From: Cohnella rhizoplanae
GTDB lineage: Bacteria; Bacillota; Bacilli; Paenibacillales; Paenibacillaceae
DNA: 64,000 bases
Assembly: GCF_948329515.1 (NCBI RefSeq)
Contig: NZ_CAOJCN010000002.1
Span: 309,740-373,739, forward strand
Direction of reading: 5' to 3'
The stretch's first letter is position 1; each line of letters opens with the position of its first letter. The notes under the pieces are model-generated. The model worked only from the letters and a program-made list of their open reading frames with translations. It ran no database searches and was not told the DNA's origin. A program made the position numbers and the translations under genes. Positions 34,154 to 44,000 of this stretch are shown one piece after another.

Positions 34154-35801
34154 AGCCTTGATCGTGGACGACGAGCCGATCATCCGGTACGGTCTGGCCT
34201 CGACCGTAGACTGGAGCGGAGCGGGCATAGAACTGGCCGGCGAAGCGGGCAACGGCGAGGCCGCGTTGGCGCTCGTCGGCGAACGCGAGATCGACGTGCT
34301 GATCACCGATATCAAGATGCCGCGGATGGACGGACTGGAGCTGATCCGGCTCTCCAGGCAGCGCAGGCCTCATCTCAAGGCGATCCTGATCAGCAGCTAC
34401 AGCGACTTCGAATACGCCAGGGAAGCGGTCCGGCTGGAGGCCGTCGTCGACTACCTCCTCAAGCCGACGATGGAGCCGGAGGACGTGACGCGCCTGCTCG
34501 GCGTATGCCGCGCCAAGCTGGACGAGGAGAGGGCGCTCGCGGAGCGGTCCGCTTCCTTCGACCGGGAGGAGCGGTCGAGGACGCGGCACGGCTTCGAGAC
34601 GGAGCTCCACCGCTGCCTGGCCGGACAGCCGGCGGATCTGGCCGCGCTGGAGCGCGAGCTGCCGGGACCGTACCGGCTCTCCGTCTGGCGCGCAGAGGAA
34701 GGCTCGCTCGCCGCGTCCGGCATCGAGCGCCAGGCCGAGCTGCTGACAGCGCTCTTGCCGGATGGGATCGTGTGCGCCAGCGGGGAACGCGAGCTCAGCC
34801 TCCTGCTCGCAGAGCGCCCGGGAGACGGCGTCTCCGTTGTCCGCCGGGTGAGAGAGGCGTTTGCCGCGTTGTGCGGCATGGTTGACGTCAGGGACGCGGA
34901 GGGCGACGGATCCGGCGCAGGGAAGGCCGGCGCTACGGGCAGCCGAGCCGTGTTCACCGCGGGCACCGGACCGCCGTTTCACCGGCTGGACCGGGTGAGG
35001 GACGCGTACGGGTGGGCGCGGAACGCGCTTGAAGACGCGTTCTTCCAAGGCGCGGGACACTGCTACGAAGGAACCCTAACGGGCAAGCCCGGCGCGGATG
35101 CCGCCGCCGGGGAGGCGAGAGACCGGACGGCCGCGCTGCGGGAGACGCTCTCGCGCCGGCTCGCGGACGCGGACGATGCCGCCTGCGAGCGTACGCTCCA
35201 GCAGCTATTCGACCTGTGGCTGACCCGGAAGCTGCCGCCGGCCGAGATCCGCAAAGCGGCGTGCGACGTCCTGCTGCGTCTGCAGTCCGCGAGTCCCCAT
35301 CTTCGCGCGGAGGAGCGGCTCGAGCAGTTCATGGGCGATTACGAACGCCTATTGCGCGCAGGTTCGCTCGCCGAGGTCATCGCCGAGGTGCAGGAGAGAT
35401 TCCGCCAGGGACGCGAGCTGCAGGACGCGCTTCCGCTCGCTCCGCCGATGGAGGACTCAGGGAGCGCCCGAGCGATCCAGACGGCCGTGACGTATATCAG
35501 GGAGCATTTCCGCTCGGAGATCACGCTGCGGGAGGTGGCGGACAGCGTCCATATGAGCCGCAACTACTTTAGCGAACAATTCAAGCGCCGTACAGGGCTT
35601 AACTTTATCGATTACGTCATCCGGCTGCGGGTGAACTACGCCCGCCATCTGCTGGAGGGGACGACGCTGAAGGTGCACGATATCGGGACGCAGTGCGGGT
35701 TCAACAGCGCCAAGCACTTTCTTAAAATGTTCAAGCGCGAAGCGGGCTGCACGCCCGCCGAGTACCGCAGCCGCGCGCAGCAAGGGGGCGAAGGCGCATG
35801 A
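34143..35801 (+). CDS. YesN-type response regulator with AraC DNA-binding domain
   Basis: 552 residues. The receiver domain (about 1-120) has VDDEPIIR, the phospho-acceptor Asp in ITDIKMPRMDG, and YLLKP. A long middle region of unknown fold (about 150-440) follows. The C-terminal AraC pair is at about 450-552, with VADSVHMSRNYFSEQFKRRTG and CGFNSAKHFLKMFKREAGCTPAEYR. It is presumed to activate the adjacent transporter operon on phosphorylation by the upstream kinase. It overlaps its neighbours by 11 and 4 bp. Confidence 0.92.
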   Translation: MRYRALIVDDEPIIRYGLASTVDWSGAGIELAGEAGNGEAALALVGEREIDVLITDIKMPRMDGLELIRLSRQRRPHLKAILISSYSDFEYAREAVRLEAVVDYLLKPTMEPEDVTRLLGVCRAKLDEERALAERSASFDREERSRTRHGFETELHRCLAGQPADLAALERELPGPYRLSVWRAEEGSLAASGIERQAELLTALLPDGIVCASGERELSLLLAERPGDGVSVVRRVREAFAALCGMVDVRDAEGDGSGAGKAGATGSRAVFTAGTGPPFHRLDRVRDAYGWARNALEDAFFQGAGHCYEGTLTGKPGADAAAGEARDRTAALRETLSRRLADADDAACERTLQQLFDLWLTRKLPPAEIRKAACDVLLRLQSASPHLRAEERLEQFMGDYERLLRAGSLAEVIAEVQERFRQGRELQDALPLAPPMEDSGSARAIQTAVTYIREHFRSEITLREVADSVHMSRNYFSEQFKRRTGLNFIDYVIRLRVNYARHLLEGTTLKVHDIGTQCGFNSAKHFLKMFKREAGCTPAEYRSRAQQGGEGA

Positions 35802-37129
35802 CGTTCCGCCCTCCGCATCTCCGCTCCCCATATCTTCGCCTACGGCTTCGTCGGCTCGCTTCTCTACTCGCGCCGGCGCTCGCCGCATGCCTGACGGCCG
35901 CTTGCGCTTCTTATTCGCTGGCGCCGGATCCCGCCGATACGCAAGGGAGGTCCGCGTCCGGCGCGGCGATTGAGTTGACTTACTGGCACACGTACAGCGA
36001 CGTAGAGACCAAGGTGTTCGAGGCGCGCGTGCTGCCGATGTTCGAGAAGCAGCATCCGGATATCGCCGTCCGTGCGGTACGTCAAAATTATACGTCGCAG
36101 CTCAATGACAATATCGTCGCGGCGGTCGCCGACGACAAGCAGCCGGACGTCATGCGCATGGACATCATCTGGGTGCCCCAGTTCGCGCGGAGCGGCGCGC
36201 TGACCGATCTGTCGGTCATGCCCGACTTCGCCGATTACGAGCACCGCTTCACTGGCGCGCTCATTCAGACCAACCTTTACGAGGGGCGTTATTACGGCAT
36301 CCCGCTGGACGCGACGACGATGGTACCCATCTACGACAAGCGTCTCCTCGCCGAAGCCGGACTGGACGCTCCGCCGGAGACGTTCGATCAGCTGATCGCC
36401 GCGTCGCGCAGGCTCAAGGCGAAGGACGAGGGACTATACGGCGTGAGCGTATGCTGCTCCAGTACATGGGGAATGCTACCGTACTTCCGGACGCTGGGCG
36501 GAGAGCTGCTCGGTCCGGACAACGAACGCGCCAGCGGTTATCTGGACGGCGAACGCAGCGTGAAGGCCATGGAAAAGCTGAAAGGCTGGTACGACGAAGG
36601 ATTGATCAGCCCTTCGGTCGTCGGCGGCGAACCGGGAGGTTGGGACGGGCTGTTCGACGGCAAGATTATGATGATCGACGAGGCGCACTGGTTTTTCACG
36701 TCGAACGTTAACGGGTCCAACGCTGCGCGGCTCGCAGACATGACGACAGCGTTGTTCCCTTCGGACGCGAGAGAGGGCACCTCGATCATCGGCGGCGAAA
36801 ATCTGGTGCTCTTCAAGGGCTCGCGGCATCCGGACGCGGCGTGGACGTTCATGAAATTCATGGTGTCGGAGCCCGTCCAGGAGATGATGGCCGAGACCGG
36901 GCTCATCCCATCGATCCGCGACTTCGACCGGAACAAACTGAAGCCCGTGTACCGCGTCTACCTGGACCAGCTCGCGCGCGCGGAGCCTCGCCCGCCCGTC
37001 CCCGAGTGGGACGAGGTGGACGACGTCTTCTCCCGCATGGTTACCCGGGTGCTCGTCGGCGAGCAGGACGCGGCCGGAGCGCTCCGGGAGAGCGCGGCGA
37101 AGATCGATGCGATACTCGCCGGTCCTTGA
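35798..37129 (+). CDS. Second extracellular solute-binding lipoprotein
   Basis: 443 residues. An Arg-rich N-terminus is followed by the lipobox ACLTAACAS, then a family 1 binding domain (IELTYWHTYSDVETKVFEAR, PDVMRMDIIWVPQF). It is related to the first protein of the operon but clearly divergent. Its ATGA overlap with the regulator gene ties it to the two-component pair. It may therefore present ligand to the sensor kinase rather than to the permeases, or widen substrate range. This is inference from position only. Confidence 0.88.
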   Translation: MTFRPPHLRSPYLRLRLRRLASLLAPALAACLTAACASYSLAPDPADTQGRSASGAAIELTYWHTYSDVETKVFEARVLPMFEKQHPDIAVRAVRQNYTSQLNDNIVAAVADDKQPDVMRMDIIWVPQFARSGALTDLSVMPDFADYEHRFTGALIQTNLYEGRYYGIPLDATTMVPIYDKRLLAEAGLDAPPETFDQLIAASRRLKAKDEGLYGVSVCCSSTWGMLPYFRTLGGELLGPDNERASGYLDGERSVKAMEKLKGWYDEGLISPSVVGGEPGGWDGLFDGKIMMIDEAHWFFTSNVNGSNAARLADMTTALFPSDAREGTSIIGGENLVLFKGSRHPDAAWTFMKFMVSEPVQEMMAETGLIPSIRDFDRNKLKPVYRVYLDQLARAEPRPPVPEWDEVDDVFSRMVTRVLVGEQDAAGALRESAAKIDAILAGP

Positions 37130-37154
37130 TACCCGTAAGACGTAGATGCCAACA

Positions 37155-37186
37155 AGGCTCCCCGGCATGGCGGGGAGCCTGTTTTT
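37155..37186 (+). terminator. Rho-independent terminator closing the sugar operon
   Basis: AGGCTCCCC pairs perfectly with GGGGAGCCT, with an eight-base loop and then GTTTTTC. Confidence 0.92.
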
Positions 37187-37203
37187 CAAAGTATGGGTTG
37201 GGT

Positions 37204-38016
37204 TCAGTCTTCCTTCAGAAGCCCGGGCCGGTCGGCAACCAGCGTGCCGAGCAGCTGTCCGACGCGGACGCTGTCGCCCGCCTGAAAGCCGGGCAGCGGC
37301 AGGAGCGTGTCGTCCTCCGTCAGCAGCACAACGGTGGACCCGAACTCGAAGTACGCGAGCTCCTGGCCGCGCTCCAGCATGCGAGGGAGCGGCTCCGCGT
37401 ACTTGATGCTGCTGACGTTGAGGGCGCCGACCTTCACGACCGCGATCTCTCCGCTGCCGTGGCGCACATAAGTGATCAGCCGCTCGTTGCGCGAGAGAAC
37501 CCGCCGCATCAAGGTGAGTCCCCGCTCGTTCACGGGATAGACCCGGCCGGGGATATGCTCGGTCTCGACGATCTCTCCGCCGCAGGGGGCGTGGATCCGG
37601 TGATAGTCGGTCGGACTCAGGTACAGCACCCAGTAATAGCCTCCGCGGTACTGTCCCGCGCGAGGCGACCGGTTGAGCAGCTCGTCCAGCGAATAGTCCT
37701 GTCCCTTGACCTGCAAGAGCAGCCCGTTCTCGATCGGCCCGCAGGCGGCGATGCGCGCGTCGACGGGGCTCACCAGCGCGTCCGGCGCCGGATCGATGGC
37801 ACGGCTGCCCGGGAGGAGGCGTCGGGTAAAAAATTCGTTCAACGAGCCGTATTCGGCCAGCGGCTTCTCCGCCTCTTCGATCGGAATCCGGTATAGCGCC
37901 GCGAATCGGGGAATCAGGCGCCGGCTCAGCGGCGACTTGGCGAAGCTCCCCGTCATGCGGGATATAAATTTGCGCGAAGACAGCTCCGTCATGGCGCGCA
38001 GCAGCCAACGGTTCAT
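37204..38016 (-). CDS. psd: Phosphatidylserine decarboxylase
   Basis: Membrane-associated pyruvoyl enzyme that makes phosphatidylethanolamine from phosphatidylserine, 270 residues. The conserved SPVDARI, YYWVLYLSPTDYHRIHAP and the self-cleavage motif FGST are present. Cleavage before Ser227 would give the pyruvoyl alpha subunit. The EFFTRRL motif near residue 60 is also typical. The ATG follows GGAG by ten bases. The phosphatidylserine synthase gene (pssA) is not in the window. It is divergent from the GT4 gene. Confidence 0.93.
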   Translation of the reverse strand: MNRWLLRAMTELSSRKFISRMTGSFAKSPLSRRLIPRFAALYRIPIEEAEKPLAEYGSLNEFFTRRLLPGSRAIDPAPDALVSPVDARIAACGPIENGLLLQVKGQDYSLDELLNRSPRAGQYRGGYYWVLYLSPTDYHRIHAPCGGEIVETEHIPGRVYPVNERGLTLMRRVLSRNERLITYVRHGSGEIAVVKVGALNVSSIKYAEPLPRMLERGQELAYFEFGSTVVLLTEDDTLLPLPGFQAGDSVRVGQLLGTLVADRPGLLKED

Positions 38017-38257
38017 CGTGCGGCCACTCCTTTGCCTCGTAAATTACATGGTATCGCCTCGCTCCGTAAGAGCGCAGTCGTCCCTTAGTGTGACATATCG
38101 CTGCCCAAACTTCAACTTGACGCCTGTCGCGGCAGCGTCGGACGGCAAGGGCGCCTGTCCGAACCGGCTACATTCCCGCAGCCGCGGGTACTAGCCGTGT
38201 CCAGTGATAGCCGCCGCACGTATGCTGTCGGTAATAATGGACGAGGGGCGTGATCCC

Positions 38258-39418
38258 ATGAGAGCCGCATTCGTAACGCCCGGCGCCTACCCGGTTCCCG
38301 CGCCGCGGGGAGGCTCCGTGGAGCGCGTCGTAGAGAACTTCGTGCCGTTGCTGGCGGGCAGTCTCGAGGTGCGCATCTACGGGCGGACCGCGCGGGGATT
38401 GCCCCGGCGGGGCATGCTGCACGGCGCGCGGTGCGAGCGCGTCCGGGCTTCCCGCAAGCGGTCTTATCTCGCGGGCGTCGTCGCGGGACTGCGAATCTAC
38501 CGTCCGCAGCTGATCGAGGTGGAGAACCGTCCGCGCCTCGTCCCGCTGCTCAAGCAAAGATTCCCCGAGGCGCGCGTCTGGCTGCATCTGCACTCGAATA
38601 CGTTTATTTCCCGCCCGGCGATCTCGCCCAAGGAGCTGCGCGCCTGCCTCGGGGCCGCAGACCGCGTTCTCGTGAACAGCTTTTTCCTGAAGAACGACGT
38701 GGAGAAAAGGGATCCGCGGTCCGCGCCAAAGCTCGGCGTCGTCTATCCGGGCGTCGATCCGTCCTGGTTCGGCGGCACGGGCGCGCGGGAGGCTATGCGC
38801 CGCGAACGCGGATGGCAGCGCCGTCGGATCGTGCTGTTCGCAGGGCGGCTGATCCCTCTAAAAGGCGTCCATCACCTGCTCGCCGCCCTGCCGCAGCTGG
38901 TACGCCGCCATCCGGACGTGCTGGTGGTCGTCGTGGGCGCCCCCTTCTACGGTTCGAGCCGGACGTCGGCCTACTCGCGGAAGCTGCGGCGCATGGCGAG
39001 GCCCTGGCGGCGGCACGTGCACTTCGAGCCTTACGTCCCGCACACGCAAATGCCGGCCTGGTTCGGCATGGCCGACGTGGCCGTCGTGCCGTCGGTGCGC
39101 CGCGAAGCGTTCGGCCTCGTCAACGTGGAAGCCATGGCCTCCGGTCTGCCCGTCGTGGCCTGCCGCGTCGGCGGGATAACCGAGATCGTGGAGGACGGCG
39201 CCACGGGCTATCTGGTCGATCCGCGGCGGATGGCGACGGAATTGCCGGAGCGAATCTCGCTGCTGCTGGAGGACGAAGACCTCAGACAGCGGATGGGTAT
39301 GCACGGCCGGGAGCGCGTGCTGGGCATGTTCACCTGGCGACATACGGCGGAGCGCTGGCTGGCCGAGCTGCGGCTGGACTTGGAGGCAGGGGCGGAAGGG
39401 AACTTTAGGCGGGATTAG
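38258..39418 (+). CDS. GT4-family glycosyltransferase (spore-coat YtcC/CotSA-like)
   Basis: 386 residues with GT-B fold. The N-terminal Rossmann domain begins AAFVTPGAYPVPAPRGG. The C-terminal donor domain has LFAGRLIPLKGVHHLL and the E-x7-E motif in REAFGLVNVEAMASG, where the sugar nucleotide binds. The closest known type appears to be the spore-coat glycosyltransferases CotSA/YtcC of Bacillus, from pattern memory rather than alignment. The ATG at 38258 lies after GAGGGGCG. The 240-bp gap to psd holds no further gene. It lies upstream of a larger surface-glycosylation region. Confidence 0.85.
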   Translation: MRAAFVTPGAYPVPAPRGGSVERVVENFVPLLAGSLEVRIYGRTARGLPRRGMLHGARCERVRASRKRSYLAGVVAGLRIYRPQLIEVENRPRLVPLLKQRFPEARVWLHLHSNTFISRPAISPKELRACLGAADRVLVNSFFLKNDVEKRDPRSAPKLGVVYPGVDPSWFGGTGAREAMRRERGWQRRRIVLFAGRLIPLKGVHHLLAALPQLVRRHPDVLVVVVGAPFYGSSRTSAYSRKLRRMARPWRRHVHFEPYVPHTQMPAWFGMADVAVVPSVRREAFGLVNVEAMASGLPVVACRVGGITEIVEDGATGYLVDPRRMATELPERISLLLEDEDLRQRMGMHGRERVLGMFTWRHTAERWLAELRLDLEAGAEGNFRRD

Positions 39419-39421
39419 GAT

Positions 39422-39450
39422 AAAAAAAGAGCCCCGGGGGGCTCTTTTTT
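39422..39450. terminator. Bidirectional terminator between the GT4 gene and mntH
   Basis: An A-run, AGAGCCCC, a two-base loop, GGGGCTCT and a T-run. It is symmetrical, so it serves both convergent genes. Confidence 0.92.
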
Positions 39451-39458
39451 CATAAGCG

Positions 39459-40808
39459 TCAGCCGAAAAACGTGCGGAACAACAGGTAAGCGTTGAGCAC
39501 CATGATCACGGCCGCGATCGTCCAAGCGAGCCACTTGAGCCAAGGGCGGTTGGCGAACTCGCCCATCTTGGCGCGGTCCGACGTGAACTTGACGAGCGGC
39601 ACGACCGCGAACGACAGCTGCAGGGATAGAATGACTTGGCTCAGGATGAGCAGGTCCATCGTGCCCTTTTCCCCGTACAGCGCCGTCACGATGACCGCGG
39701 GCACGATCGCGATGAGGCGCGTGATGAGGCGCCGGAGCCAGGGCTTCATCCGGATGTTCAGGAAGCCCTCCATGACGATCTGTCCGGCCAGCGTGCCGGT
39801 CAGTGTGGAGTTCTGGCCCGAAGCGAGCAAGGCGACCCCGAACAGGACGGATGCGGCCGCCGTACCGAGCAGCGGCGCGAGCAGGTGATAAGCTTCGTCG
39901 ATGTCCGCTACCCCCGAATGTCCGGACGTATGGAATGCGGCAGCCGCGATGATCAGGATCGCCGCATTGATGAATAAGGCGAAGAACAGGGCGATCGACG
40001 AATCCCATGTCGCATACTTGATCGCCTGCCGCTTGCCCGAAGGCGTCCGGTCGTAATCGCGGGTCTGGACGATCGAAGAATGCAGGTATAGATTGTGCGG
40101 CATGACCGTGGCGCCGAGAATGCCGATCCCGATGTAGAGCATGGTCGGATTGGATATGATCTCGGGGCTCGGGATGAAGCCCTTGGCGATGCCGCTCACC
40201 GAAGGATGGGACAGGAACATCTCGATGCCGAAGCAAACGCCGATAAGCACGATCAGCGCGATGACGAAGGCCTCGATGTACCGGAAGCCCTTATTCTGAA
40301 GAAACAAAATGATAAGGACGTCGAATGCGGTTAAAATAACGCCGTAAAGAAGCGGAATCCCGAAAAGCAGGTTCAGCGCGATCGCCGCGCCGATGACCTC
40401 GGCCAAGTCGCATGCCGCGATCGCGAGCTCGCATAGCGCCCACAGGCCGACCCCTACTGGTTTGCTGTAGTGATCGCGGCATGCCTGCGCCAGATCCTTG
40501 CCGGTGACGATGCCGAGCTTGCCGGAGAGCGCCTGCAGCACCATCGCCATTAGGTTGGACAGCAAGATGACCGAGAGGAGCGCGTAGCCGAACTGGGAGC
40601 CGCCGGCGAGGTCCGTCGCCCAGTTTCCCGGATCCATGTAGCCGACCGCGACGAGGTAGCCGGGTCCGGCGAAGGCGAGGAACTTGCGGATGATGGAGCC
40701 CTTGTGCGGGATCTTAAGACTCCGGTGGACTTCGGGGAGGGACGCCATGCCCTCCTCGCGGCGCCAGCCGCCGGATGGCGGGGCGTTCAAGGCTGCTTCG
40801 TCTTTCAT
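39459..40808 (-). CDS. mntH: NRAMP-family divalent metal transporter MntH
   Basis: Proton-coupled Mn2+ (and other divalent metal) importer, 449 residues, eleven or so helices. The metal-binding DPGNWATD of helix 1 is at about residues 55-62. The helix 6 motif [13 protein letters not shown] is at about 235. Both are intact. I chose the ATG at 40808 because GAGGTGAT lies just upstream. The reading extends 28 codons further but without an RBS and across the probable operator. Regulation by MntR is likely from the upstream palindrome. It is unrelated to its glycosyltransferase neighbours. Confidence 0.92.
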   Translation of the reverse strand: MKDEAALNAPPSGGWRREEGMASLPEVHRSLKIPHKGSIIRKFLAFAGPGYLVAVGYMDPGNWATDLAGGSQFGYALLSVILLSNLMAMVLQALSGKLGIVTGKDLAQACRDHYSKPVGVGLWALCELAIAACDLAEVIGAAIALNLLFGIPLLYGVILTAFDVLIILFLQNKGFRYIEAFVIALIVLIGVCFGIEMFLSHPSVSGIAKGFIPSPEIISNPTMLYIGIGILGATVMPHNLYLHSSIVQTRDYDRTPSGKRQAIKYATWDSSIALFFALFINAAILIIAAAAFHTSGHSGVADIDEAYHLLAPLLGTAAASVLFGVALLASGQNSTLTGTLAGQIVMEGFLNIRMKPWLRRLITRLIAIVPAVIVTALYGEKGTMDLLILSQVILSLQLSFAVVPLVKFTSDRAKMGEFANRPWLKWLAWTIAAVIMVLNAYLLFRTFFG

Positions 40809-40876
40809 GATAATCACCTCTTGATGATAAAATAATAAATCTGCATAAGGTAATAAATTTGGCATATGGGACATAA

Positions 40877-40894
40877 AGTTGCCCTTGGGCAAAA
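40877..40894 (-). promoter_or_regulatory. Probable MntR operator of mntH
   Basis: On the minus strand this reads TTTTGCCCAAGGGCAACT, an inverted repeat TTGCCC/GGGCAA with a two-base centre. It resembles the MntR box of Bacillus mntH (TTTGCC...GG.AAA type). It lies about 70-85 bases upstream of the mntH ATG, consistent with manganese-dependent repression. Confidence 0.6.
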
Positions 40895-40988
40895 CATCTG
40901 TCAGGTTCTAATATACGCCCCATCCCCGAAAAAGTAAACCGGATTTTTGCGCCGGCGCAAGCCGTCGTGACAACCGCCCGGATGCCTG

Positions 40989-40997
40989 CATAGTATG
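40989..40997 (+). promoter_or_regulatory. CATAnnnTG box before the repeat-protein gene (mother-cell sigma -10 candidate)
   Basis: CATAGTATG lies about 30 bases before the ATG, with an AC 17 bases upstream. It resembles the -10 of sigma-K/sigma-E promoters (CATAnnnTA). Similar boxes occur at 46734, 52814 and 62244. Weak on its own. Confidence 0.35.
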
Positions 40998-41027
40998 AGG
41001 CAGATCACATTCGGGAAGGAGCCTCAC

Positions 41028-44000
41028 ATGAAGACGTCCAAATCCGGGAAGAAAAAGCGGCAGACGAGAAAGCCGCTTTACTTTGTAGATAACCCCAACC
41101 AGCAGGAATTGACATGGGTGGAAGAGCTCCGTTCGGGCGAACAAGATAAGCTCGGACTGCATAGCGCCCCCGCGGTTTTGCAAGAGAACGCGAAGGCCGA
41201 GGGTCCGGCGGCGCCGCCGTCTCAAGCCGATCCTGCGGCATCGGCGGGAAGCGGCCATGATTCCGCCTCGACTACGGTTCCGGCACCGGCATCCGTCGCC
41301 GTTCCCCACACACCATCCGCCGCCCCAGCCCCGAAAAAGGAGGCTTTTCAGCCTTATCTGAAGCGGGATGCCGACGGGGGGGCAAGGCGCAACAATAAAC
41401 TCCGGCCCAGAGTCGAAGGCGCGAAGACATCCGCTCCCATGCCGTCCGCTCTGATCCCGTCCGATCAGGACGGCTTCTACGCGACGTCGGATGAGAGCCG
41501 GCAGGCGTTTCATCCGGAGGAATTCGTATCGGTAACCGAGCTCGCCCCCGAGGGCGCTCCGCCAGCGCCGTCCGCGACGCGGGCAGCATCTGGCGCATCG
41601 TCTTCTTCGAGCGCTTCGGCAACGCCGCCGCCGTTCGTGCCGCCCCAGGCGCCGCAGGCACCGATTGAAGCTTCTCGGCCCGCGGTATCCGAGGGACCTG
41701 CGGCGCCGACGAACTCTGCCGCGTCCGGCGACGGTTATCCGGAGGCCGGAACCGCGCAGCAGAATGCCTTCGTCACCGGCTATGTCGCCCAATCCGCGAC
41801 CGAAGACCGCGAGGTCCGCTACGGCAAGCTGCTCGAACAGCGGGTACCCGGCAAGCCCAAGCCGCTCGTCTATACGGACGACCTCGCGGACGCGTCTGTC
41901 GCCGAGAGCAAGCTCGCGCCGCGCGCCGTTCGCTCCGTGCATATCGACAGCGAAGCGGTGACGACGGCGCAGCTGGCCGACTATGCCGTCTCTCAGATCA
42001 AACTCGCGGACCGCTCGGTCAGCGGGCAGAAGATCGCGCAGGAGACGATCACGGGCGAGCATCTGGCGAAAAACGCCGTCTCCGGCCAAAAGCTGCGCGA
42101 CAAGTCCGTAACGGGCGACAAGCTGAAGGACGGCAGCATCACGTCGGAGAAATTGGCGGACCGGATCATCAGCGGCGACAAGCTGGCCGAACGCTCGATC
42201 GAGGCGAAGCATCTGTCGCTGTCGGTCATCACGTCGGAGCTGCTGCAGGAGCAGTCGATCACGTCCGACAAGATCAAGCGGGGCGCCGTCCAGACGGAAA
42301 ACCTGTCGCACGAGAGCGTGGACACCGCGAAGCTGGCCGACGGCGCCGTGATCGCCGCCAAGATTCGCGACAGCGCCGTGAACGGGTCTAAAATCGCGGC
42401 GGGCGCGATCGGCTCCGAGCATCTGCAGGCGGGTCTCATCCTGTCCGAACATGTCGCGAGCGGCGCGCTGCAAGGCAGGCATATCGCCGCCGGCGCGGTC
42501 GGCGCCGACCGTCTGGCGAGCGGCGCGGTAGGAACGGACCAACTGGCCGACGGCGCCGTGACCGGCGACAAGATCGCCGAAGGCGCCATCGGTCCGGCGC
42601 ATCTGGCAGCGGCCTCCGTGCTGTCGGACCAATTGGCCGCGGGCGCCGTCGAAGCCCCGCATATCGCGGATGGCGCCGTCGGCGCCGGCAAGCTCGCGGA
42701 CGAGGCCGTATATGGCCGGCATATCGCTCCCGGCGCCGTCGGGGCTCAGCATCTTGCCAAGGGCAGCGTCGGAGCCGACCAGCTCGCGCCGGGAGCGGTG
42801 GACACGGCGTCCATCCGGGCCAATGCGGTCACCGGCGACCAGCTGGCGCACGGCGCGGTCGGCGAGCAGCAGCTCGCCATACATTCGATCTCGGCGCAGC
42901 ACCTGAACGACCATGCCGTGACTTCGCTTAAGCTGGCGCCGGAGTCGGTCACGGGCGAGAAGCTCGCGGATCTGTCGGTGGCCGCCGCGAAGCTGGCGGA
43001 CGGCAGCGTCACGACGGCGAAGCTCGCGCCTGGCGCCGTCGTACGCACGGCCATCGCCAAAGGAGCGATCGGTCCAAGCGAGCTCGCGGAGGGCGCGATC
43101 GGCGAGGCGCATCTAAGCGCGGGCAGCGTGCGGGCCGAAGCGATCCAGACCGGCGCAGTCGGCGCGGAGCAGCTGGCGGAAGGCAGCGTGGGGAATGCCA
43201 AGCTGGCGAGGGACTCGGTCGGAGCCGAGCAGCTGCGCTATGGCGCAGTCACCGGGACCGCGCTGTCCGAGGGCGCCGTCTCCGGCTATCATCTCACGCA
43301 GGACAGCGTGGGGACGGAGATGCTCGTCGCGGGCTCGGTGACGACGGAGAAGCTGGCCGAATCGAGCGTGACGGGCGTGAAGCTGGCGCCGGGCGCGGTG
43401 GAGGGCCGTCATCTGACGGCGGGCAGCGTGAGCGCGGGGGCTATCGCCGCGGGATCGGTCTCTTCCGATAAGTTGGCCCCGGGCAGCGTCACGCGCGAAG
43501 CGCTGGCCCAGAATTCGGTCGGCGGGGCGCAGCTGGACGCGATGAGCGTCGGCGAAGCCCAGCTGCAGCCGGAGGCCGTGAAGGGGATCCATCTCGGCAG
43601 AGGCGCCGTATCCCTGCGCCACCTGTCGTCCGACATGCTCAAGATCGCCGCGCTGGCGGAGAGCCGGATCGACGCGGAGCGGATCGAGGAAGCTGCGGTC
43701 ACCGCGTACCATCTTCGCTCCAATGCCGTAACGGCGGAGAAGCTGGCGGTCGGGGCGGTCACCTCGGAGAAGCTCTCCGACGGCATCGTAACCGCGGAGA
43801 AGCTGGCGGAAGGCTCGGTAACCGGCGACAAGCTGGCGGACGACAGCGTCTCCTCCTCTAATATCGTGAACGGCGCGGTCGGCCGCGAGCATCTGGCGGC
43901 GGGCATCGTCGGTCCCGGGCAGCTCGACCCGAATCTGCTGGCCGCACTGTCGGCTGCGGGCGCGCCGATCGGCCAGGGAAGACTGCTGGCCGACTCCGTC

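Noticed and set aside
38200..38257. Sigma-K-like CATA box before the GT4 gene
   Set aside because: Only CGTATGCTG is present, which does not fit the CATAnnnTG pattern seen elsewhere.
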